Assembly (NCBI GenBank): GCA_949285935.1
Contig: CASEAH010000102.1
Span: forward strand, 1-39,031
Origin: an uncultured Oscillospiraceae bacterium
Lineage (GTDB): Bacteria > Bacillota > Clostridia > Oscillospirales > Ruminococcaceae
Direction: 5' to 3'
Length of the DNA stretch: 39,031 nucleotides
The position numbers and the translations under genes are program-made. The notes under the pieces were generated by a model. That model made no database searches. It was not told the DNA's origin and saw nothing but the letters and a program-made list of their open reading frames with translations. This document shows, one piece after another, positions 33,861-39,031 of the stretch. How positions within the stretch are numbered: position 1 is the first letter of the stretch; the number at the start of each line of letters is the position of its first letter.

Positions 33861-34960
33861 AGGGCAGAATCCTCCTCCATGGGTAAACTAAAACGAAACA
33901 CAGCGCCATGGCCGGGAAAGCTTTCCGCTTCCATCTGGCCGCCGTGAGCTTTGACAATGGACATACAGACCGAAAGACCGATGCCCATGCTGCGCTTTTT
34001 GTCAGAGCGGTCCGAATCCATCTCCATACCGTAGCCTTCAAAAAGATGGGGGAGCATGGCTTTTTCAATGCCTTCCCCGTTGTCCTCTACCTCAAAAACC
34101 GCCTGATGCTCCCGGCGGAAAACCCGAAGTTCGATGCGGGTAGCGCCTTTGGCGTGAAGAGCGGCATTTTCCAACAAATTAAAAATCACCTGCTGGATCA
34201 GGATAGCGTCCATGGGCACCATCAGCAATTCTTCGGGAACGGATACGGTTACCGGAGGCCGGGAGAAGCTTTTGCGGAATTTGCGGAGGGTCTCCTCCAC
34301 AATCTCCTCCGCCGCTTCTGCTTCTTTGGTGATTTTGGCGGCTTCCCCTCCGATGCGGGTAACGGACAAAAGATTTTCTACCATGCGGATCAGCCACTCC
34401 GCATCCTCTTTTACCTCCGAGAGGAGTTCCCGCCTCTGACTCGGGGTCAATACCTCGTCGTTTTCCAGTATGGTGGAGCTGGCGCCCAGAATGGAAGTGA
34501 GAGGAGTGCGCAGGTCATGGGATACGGCCCGGAGCAGATTGCCCCGCAGACGCTCTTTCTCCGCTTCAGCGTGGAGTTTTTCCTGTTCCTTGATCTGGGT
34601 GGTCATGGCGCTGATGATGACGGAAACCGCCAGCATACTGACGAAGGTGATCGGATAGCTGGAGCGGGTAAAATTAAAAGCAAAATAGGGGTATGTAAAA
34701 ATGTAATTGACCCCCACCACTCCGGCCACAGAAGCAGCAAGGCCATAAAAATATCCCCGGGTACAGCGGGAAATAAGCGCCACCGCCAAAAGAAAAATCA
34801 TGGACACATAAATATCACTGTCATCCAGCATCCGCAGCAGCACGCAGACTCCTCCGGCGCATCCGATGATCAGGACGGCAGTGAGGGTGTCCCGTAAAGA
34901 CAGGGGAAAAAACTGCCTCAGGCGCAGCAGGAAAGATTCTTTGCGGGGGGGATGGATCAT
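33857..34960 (-). CDS. kdpD: KdpD-type sensor histidine kinase without the N-terminal KdpD/Usp domains
   Basis: This 367-residue kinase starts in the four-helix DUF4118 membrane region (residues about 25-125), followed by a short coiled linker, the H box AVSHDLRTPLTSI with His148, an N box (FNLLENAALHA), and G boxes (EDNGEGI, GIGLSV). Full KdpD is about 900 residues with cytosolic KdpD and Usp-like domains that bind ligand; they are missing here. Because the start (ATG 34960, GGAGACCT upstream) looks natural, this is a short form rather than a truncation. It partners with KdpE. Confidence 0.9.
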   Translation of the reverse strand: MIHPPRKESFLLRLRQFFPLSLRDTLTAVLIIGCAGGVCVLLRMLDDSDIYVSMIFLLAVALISRCTRGYFYGLAASVAGVVGVNYIFTYPYFAFNFTRSSYPITFVSMLAVSVIISAMTTQIKEQEKLHAEAEKERLRGNLLRAVSHDLRTPLTSILGASSTILENDEVLTPSQRRELLSEVKEDAEWLIRMVENLLSVTRIGGEAAKITKEAEAAEEIVEETLRKFRKSFSRPPVTVSVPEELLMVPMDAILIQQVIFNLLENAALHAKGATRIELRVFRREHQAVFEVEDNGEGIEKAMLPHLFEGYGMEMDSDRSDKKRSMGIGLSVCMSIVKAHGGQMEAESFPGHGAVFRFSLPMEEDSAL

Positions 34961-35135
34961 AGGTCTCCTTCCGGGAAATGGTCCCTGAGTTGAGCGGGAA
35001 CCAAGACTTCCCTGTATATAAGTATACTATGGATGGCAGTAAAGGATCTGACAAGAAAACGCCGGAAGTGAAAAAAATTTAACGGCAAAACATATGGATG
35101 TTGAAATTCAGAACAGGAAGGTGCGTCCGGTTGGG

Positions 35136-35591
35136 TCACGCACGGACATAACGCTGCCGGATATTTTTCCACAGCCGGGTGACGGAGGAAACGACCAGCA
35201 CGCCCACCGCCAGGCTACCCGCAATCCCCAGGGTATGCAGGCCGGTTTCAATAAAGGCGGCAGTGTCTCCACTGATGCAGTGCTCCATGGTATAGTAAAT
35301 GCCTCCGCCCGGCACCAGGGGAAAGAGGGCCACCAGCAAAAAGGTGGTAACAGGAGAGCGGAAGACCCGGGCCATAATTTCTGAATAAATGGAAATGACC
35401 ACGGTCGCCAGAAAATAACAAAGAAGATCGTTGCCCAGCGGCTGGGTCAGCAGATAAACGCTCCAGCTGAGAAAGCCTCCAAAGGACGAAAAGAAGATTT
35501 GTACAGGACGGCGGATATTGAATACCACCGAAAAGCCCGCACAGGCCAGACCGCTGAAAATACTGTCCACAAAAATTTTTGTATAATCCAT
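35136..35591 (-). CDS. ThrE-type exporter, small subunit (DUF3815)
   Basis: The 151-residue membrane protein has four or five helices and the family stretch LVPGGGIYYTMEH. In Corynebacterium ThrE exports threonine and serine as one ten-helix protein; here and in many Firmicutes it is split in two. The larger half ends 2 bp upstream. ATG 35591 is preceded by GGGGG at 8 nt. The start of the frame extends upstream inside the partner gene, but only this ATG has a site. Confidence 0.88.
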   Translation of the reverse strand: MDYTKIFVDSIFSGLACAGFSVVFNIRRPVQIFFSSFGGFLSWSVYLLTQPLGNDLLCYFLATVVISIYSEIMARVFRSPVTTFLLVALFPLVPGGGIYYTMEHCISGDTAAFIETGLHTLGIAGSLAVGVLVVSSVTRLWKNIRQRYVRA

Positions 35592-35593
35592 GG

Positions 35594-36358
35594 TTACGCC
35601 CCCCATGCAAGCTGGAGCAAAGTGATGGCCATACCGGCACCCAAAGCCAGCGCAGTGCCTACCAGCAGCGCATCCACCAGCCGCACCAATCCGGCTACCC
35701 AGTCCCCTGCAATGACGTCCCGCATGCAGTTTGTCAGCATGACACCGGGGACCAGGTTCATCAGTGTGCCGATAATGATTTTGTCTGAGTTGTGGCCCAG
35801 CCCCCAGCGCACGGCAAACAGCGCCATAATGGTAACAATGGCGCTGGCGATAATGTTGCGGAAAAAGGGGTTGGTACCCAGATCGTCCATGAACGCTACC
35901 GCGATCCGGATGACAACGCCGGTGACTCCGGCACAGCATGCGTCGAAGAAATCCCCTCCGAATACAAGAGCAAAACAGAAGGCGGTGAGGGAACAGGCGG
36001 CTACATGAAGAGGGAGGGTATATACCGGGCGGTTCATGATAGCAGTGATCTCCGACATCACCTGTGAAAAGGGTGGGGTATCCCGGCACACCCGGCGGCA
36101 GAGATCGTTGAGACACTCCACCCGGTCCATATTGGAACCGGGCGCGCGAAGGCGTTTGATCTGGGTAAGAGGGTGCCCCTGGTCGTCGGGGATGGTGATG
36201 ATCAGCAGCGACGGAATGGCAAATACCTGAGGCTCCTTCACCCCATATGCCTCCAGCATCCGTTCCACCGATTCTTCCACGCGGTAAATTTCAGCGCCGC
36301 TGCGCAGCAAACCAAAGCCAAGCTCAGCCGATACGCTGAGCAGCTGGTTGTATTCCAT
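35594..36358 (-). CDS. ThrE-type exporter, large subunit (DUF1212)
   Basis: The 254-residue protein has an N-terminal cytosolic part with the family signature RSGAEIYRVEESVERM and five helices after about residue 115, including the GTLMNLVPGVMLTNCMRDV loop. It would export threonine, serine or related small compounds with the subunit at 35136-35591. Translation of the pair is nearly continuous (2 bp gap). mutY ends 34 bp upstream, so they may be in one operon. Confidence 0.92.
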   Translation of the reverse strand: MEYNQLLSVSAELGFGLLRSGAEIYRVEESVERMLEAYGVKEPQVFAIPSLLIITIPDDQGHPLTQIKRLRAPGSNMDRVECLNDLCRRVCRDTPPFSQVMSEITAIMNRPVYTLPLHVAACSLTAFCFALVFGGDFFDACCAGVTGVVIRIAVAFMDDLGTNPFFRNIIASAIVTIMALFAVRWGLGHNSDKIIIGTLMNLVPGVMLTNCMRDVIAGDWVAGLVRLVDALLVGTALALGAGMAITLLQLAWGA

Positions 36359-36392
36359 GTTAGAAAGCCTCCGTACCGTTTCAAAATGGTTG

Positions 36393-37481
36393 TTACCGTG
36401 ATGGCGGCAGCGCCAGCGCCTCCATATAGTGCCGGAAAGCCGATGGCAAGGCGTAGGCAGATGACAATTCTCCAGTACTGACCCAGGTGAAATCCTCTGT
36501 GCCGCAAGGATTTTCCACCTCTATCTGCCAGCCTGTCATATCCCAGCGGACGTGGGTAAAAATATGCCGGGCCGGCCCCAGATCCCGGGGAGGTTTCAGG
36601 GGCTTTGTCCCCCAGCTTTCGGCCACGGCGGCCGCTTCCTTACCGGAAAGGAGACCCTCCGCCATGGGAAACTCCCACATCCCGGCCAAAAGACCCCGGG
36701 AAGGCCGCTTCCGGAGCGCCACTCGGTCCCCCCGGGTGAGGAGCAGAACCGTAAATGACTGCGCGGGGCGAGGGGGCTTTGCAGCCTTTACGGGAAGGGA
36801 AGCTGCCCGGCCCGAAGCACGGCCCATACAGATGGCGGCCGCGGGACATTTTTCGCACAGAGGAACCCCTCCCGGCAGGCACACCATGGCCCCCAGGTCC
36901 ATCAACGCCTGGTTAAAATCCCCCGGCCGATGCCGGGGAATGATTTGCCCGATCCACTTTTCCACTTCCCGCTTCACCTGGGGAGCGGCCATATCCCGGT
37001 GATCCTCCAGCAGCCGGGCAGTCACCCGCAGCACGTTGCCGTCTACTGCAGGAACCACATGCCCAAAGGCAATAGAGGCGATGGCCCCGGCGGTATAACC
37101 GCCCACCCCCGGCAGAGTACGGAGCAGCGCCGGATCGTCGGGAAGCTGCCCGCCCCACCGCTCCATGACCATCTGCGCCGCCTTGTGCAGGTTGCGCACC
37201 CGGCTGTAATAGCCCAGCCCCTCCCAAAGCTTGAGCAGCAGAGCCTCATCGGCCTCCGCCAGAGCCTGTACATCCGGAAGACAGGATATAAACCGCTCAA
37301 AATAGGGTTTCCCCGCTTCCACCCGGGTTTGCTGGAGCATGATCTCCGAGATCCAGACCCGGTAAGGCGTAGGTTCCTGCCGCCAGGGCAGTACCCGGGC
37401 ATTCCGGTCATACCAGGGCAGCAGCAGTTCCGGAAGGCCGGTCAGAGGAGCCGGGATCCCCTGTTCCTGAGGGCTGCTCAT
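36393..37481 (-). CDS. mutY: A/G-specific adenine glycosylase
   Basis: The 362-residue enzyme removes adenine opposite 8-oxoguanine and so limits G:C to T:A changes. The helix-hairpin-helix LPGVGGYTAGAI and catalytic Asp147 (VDGNVLRV) are present, with Glu46 (ISEIMLQQT) near the N-terminus. The iron-sulfur cysteines occur in CLPGGVPLCEKCPAAAIC. A NUDIX-like C-terminal domain (about 230-355) includes FPMAEGLLSGKE. The start overlaps the previous gene's stop by 4 bp (ATGA). It is complete, so the C-to-T/G-to-A lesions found earlier in the window are not the type that its loss would cause. Confidence 0.95.
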   Translation of the reverse strand: MSSPQEQGIPAPLTGLPELLLPWYDRNARVLPWRQEPTPYRVWISEIMLQQTRVEAGKPYFERFISCLPDVQALAEADEALLLKLWEGLGYYSRVRNLHKAAQMVMERWGGQLPDDPALLRTLPGVGGYTAGAIASIAFGHVVPAVDGNVLRVTARLLEDHRDMAAPQVKREVEKWIGQIIPRHRPGDFNQALMDLGAMVCLPGGVPLCEKCPAAAICMGRASGRAASLPVKAAKPPRPAQSFTVLLLTRGDRVALRKRPSRGLLAGMWEFPMAEGLLSGKEAAAVAESWGTKPLKPPRDLGPARHIFTHVRWDMTGWQIEVENPCGTEDFTWVSTGELSSAYALPSAFRHYMEALALPPSR

Positions 37482-37957
37482 AAATCCAGAGCAATGGTCT
37501 TGCCGGAGAGCCGGTAGGGAAGGTACCGGACGCCGGCCATATCAAACATCCGCTTGGAGGCAATGACGGCCTCGGTATCGGCGTACTTGTCCGACAGATA
37601 GATCACCGTGCGGATGCCGCTCTGGATAATGGCTTTGGCGCACTCATTGCAGGGGAACAGAGTGGAATAGACCTTGGCGCCCTTCAGGGAACCGCCTGCA
37701 TAGTTGAGGATGGCATTGAGTTCCGCATGGCAGACAAAGGCATATTTGGTATCCAGGACACCGCCTTCCCGCTCCCAGGGCATTTCATCGTCGCTGCATC
37801 CGGTGGGCATGCCGTTATAGCCTACCGAAAGGATCTTGTTGTCCTCACTGACGATACAGGCTCCCACCTGGGTGCTGTCGTCCTTGCTTCTCTGGGCCGA
37901 AAGCAGGGCGATGCCCATAAAATACTCGTCCCAGGAAAGATAATTTTTACGTTTCAT
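37478..37957 (-). CDS. dCMP deaminase family protein (ComEB-like)
   Basis: The 159-residue protein carries the zinc motifs HAE (His77-Glu79) and PCNEC (Cys103, Cys106). It matches cytidine/dCMP deaminases, which turn dCMP into dUMP for thymidylate synthesis. ComEB proteins in competence loci are related, but no other com gene is here. ATG 37957 starts MKRKNYLSWDEYFM with a weak GGAGG 14 nt upstream. mutY follows with a 4-bp overlap, linking two nucleotide-quality genes. Confidence 0.93.
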   Translation of the reverse strand: MKRKNYLSWDEYFMGIALLSAQRSKDDSTQVGACIVSEDNKILSVGYNGMPTGCSDDEMPWEREGGVLDTKYAFVCHAELNAILNYAGGSLKGAKVYSTLFPCNECAKAIIQSGIRTVIYLSDKYADTEAVIASKRMFDMAGVRYLPYRLSGKTIALDL

Positions 37958-38040
37958 CAGTCTGTAACCTCCGTGGGTTAAAATCCGCTGCGGATCGCCC
38001 TGCGGGCAAGCCGGCGCAATCCGTCAAAGGGTCTCAAGCT

Positions 38041-38069
38041 ATTGTACCATGTTATCTTTTGCGGCGCCA
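38041..38069 (-). promoter_or_regulatory. candidate promoter of the deaminase-mutY-thrE operon
   Basis: On the minus strand TGGTACAAT (extended -10, TACAAT at 38041-38046) lies 84 bp before the deaminase start. No good -35 box is visible. Confidence 0.4.
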
Positions 38070-38085
38070 CAGTTTTCGGGAAGAT

Positions 38086-38811
38086 TTACAGCCCTGCCGC
38101 TTCCGCCAGCACCTGGCCGATGTCCTCCCGAAGTACCAGATCCGCCATGTCGTCATAAGGGGTGGGAGTGCGGTTGATCAGGCACAGTCTGCCGCCCTTT
38201 TTCTGGTAGCGGACCAGCCCCGCGGCAGGATAAACCACCAAAGAAGTGCCGCCCACAATCAGCAGGTCCGCCTTTTGGATCAGGGAAACAGAACGTTCCA
38301 CCACTTCCGGATCCAGCTGCTCGCCATACAGTACCACCGAAGGCCGTATGACGCCCCCGCAGGAGCAGCGGGGAACTCCGGGAGCCGCCAGGATCTCCTC
38401 CATGGTGTAGCGGCGGCAGCAGTCCAGGCAGAAATTACGCAGGGCGCTGCCGTGCAGTTCCAGAACATTTTTGCTGCCAGCTTTTTGATGAAGGCCGTCG
38501 ATGTTTTGGGTAATAACAGCCTCCAGAAGTCCCGCCTGTTCCAGCTTTGCCAGGGCCAAATGGGCCTTGTTGGGCTCCGCATGGGGATAGAGCATCACCG
38601 ATTTATAGAAACGGAAGAACTCCTCCTGATGCCGGATAAAATAGTCGATGGAAAGCATTTTTTCGTAAGAAGGGCCCTGATGCTCCTGATGATAGATACC
38701 GTGGGCGCTGCGGAAATCGGGAATGCCGCTGCCGGTGGAAACGCCGGCCCCGCCCAGAAAAACTGTGGAATGGCTTTCTTCCAAAAGCTGTTTCAGGGTC
38801 AATGCCATCAT
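38086..38811 (-). CDS. Sir2-family NAD-dependent protein deacylase
   Basis: The 241-residue protein shows FLGGAGVSTGSGIPDFRS (NAD site), TQNIDGLH and LHGS (catalytic His), and four zinc cysteines (CLDCC, PRCSC). Sirtuins remove acyl groups from lysines using NAD. The GTS and the NRTPTP segments near the end are also typical. AAAGGGGAG lies just before tandem ATGs (38811, 38808); an ATG at 38832 would add seven residues but lacks a good ribosome site. It is monocistronic. Confidence 0.93.
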   Translation of the reverse strand: MMALTLKQLLEESHSTVFLGGAGVSTGSGIPDFRSAHGIYHQEHQGPSYEKMLSIDYFIRHQEEFFRFYKSVMLYPHAEPNKAHLALAKLEQAGLLEAVITQNIDGLHQKAGSKNVLELHGSALRNFCLDCCRRYTMEEILAAPGVPRCSCGGVIRPSVVLYGEQLDPEVVERSVSLIQKADLLIVGGTSLVVYPAAGLVRYQKKGGRLCLINRTPTPYDDMADLVLREDIGQVLAEAAGL

Positions 38812-39031
38812 TTTTTCTCCCCTTTGTCCCATTTATCACAGAGCCATGATAACTTTCTTTGGCGGCCGGCTTTTGTAAACATGCCGCCTGAGGATATTAC
38901 TGAAACGCATCAAGACGATCCAAGATGGTACCGCCTCCGGATGCACAGAATCCCCTGTTCGCAGATTTTTCTGATATTTTGAAAGGATTTGCCTCACCCA
39001 TCAGGATGGGCAATCCATGTTTTTGCATCTG
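38812..39031. other. right-edge intergenic sequence
   Basis: No supported gene or RNA is seen. A small hairpin (GCC-CATC...GATG-GGC) appears near 38995-39012. Confidence 0.4.

Noticed and set aside
1-39031. CRISPR arrays, tRNA or rRNA genes
   Set aside because: No regularly spaced repeats, tRNA cloverleaf signatures or rRNA core sequences were found on reading.

Overview
The window looks like a chromosome segment of a gut-type anaerobic Clostridia bacterium, probably Oscillospiraceae (Flavonifractor/Pseudoflavonifractor-like). The basis is strong AGGAGG ribosome sites, a T-box leader, a TPP riboswitch upstream of an ECF-type ThiT, DegV, a BlaI/BlaR1 pair, a PrsW/sigma-factor cluster and a BspA-like leucine-rich surface protein. 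The assignment is inferred from gene families only.

Region 1 (1-10.1 kb) is the most unusual part. A leftward operon encodes a complete phosphotransferase chain: galactitol-type EIIC, EIIB and EIIA, an MtlR/BglG-type regulator, and its own Enzyme I and HPr. Divergent from it, three overlapping or closely spaced genes encode a divergent TrpB-like protein and two TrpA-like proteins, without any other trp gene. No conventional sugar-phosphate enzyme is present, so the Trp-synthase-like proteins are the best candidates to process the imported, phosphorylated substrate. Enzyme I is interrupted by a perfect 11-bp tandem duplication; removing one copy restores the frame exactly.

Region 2 (10.1-14.5 kb) has about 0.85 kb without a recognisable gene, then a blaI-blaR1 operon behind a promoter overlapped by two matching operators. 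blaR1 carries two in-frame stops. An integrase remnant and hairpins follow.

Region 3 (14.5-24 kb) is a leftward cell-envelope stress-like cluster. It has a sigma factor (frameshifted), a membrane protein, a seven-helix-like membrane protein and a PrsW-family protease. After a terminator come a second copy of the membrane protein, a 59-codon gene with an internal TGA, and a giant (about 2200 aa) surface protein interrupted by two one-base deletions. The small-scale lesions here and in regions 1-2 are either true decay or sequencing errors, and this should be settled first.

Region 4 (24-25.4 kb) is an AT-rich scar with small coupled ORFs and a degraded IS256-type transposase.

Region 5 (25.4-39 kb) is ordinary, intact chromosome: a class B PBP, DegV, ThiT with TPP riboswitch, a Gph-like phosphatase, a T-box-controlled XRE-cupin/acyl-CoA synthetase operon (possibly isoleucine from 2-methylbutyrate), KdpDE without kdpABC, a two-part ThrE exporter, MutY, a dCMP-deaminase-like protein and a Sir2 deacylase.
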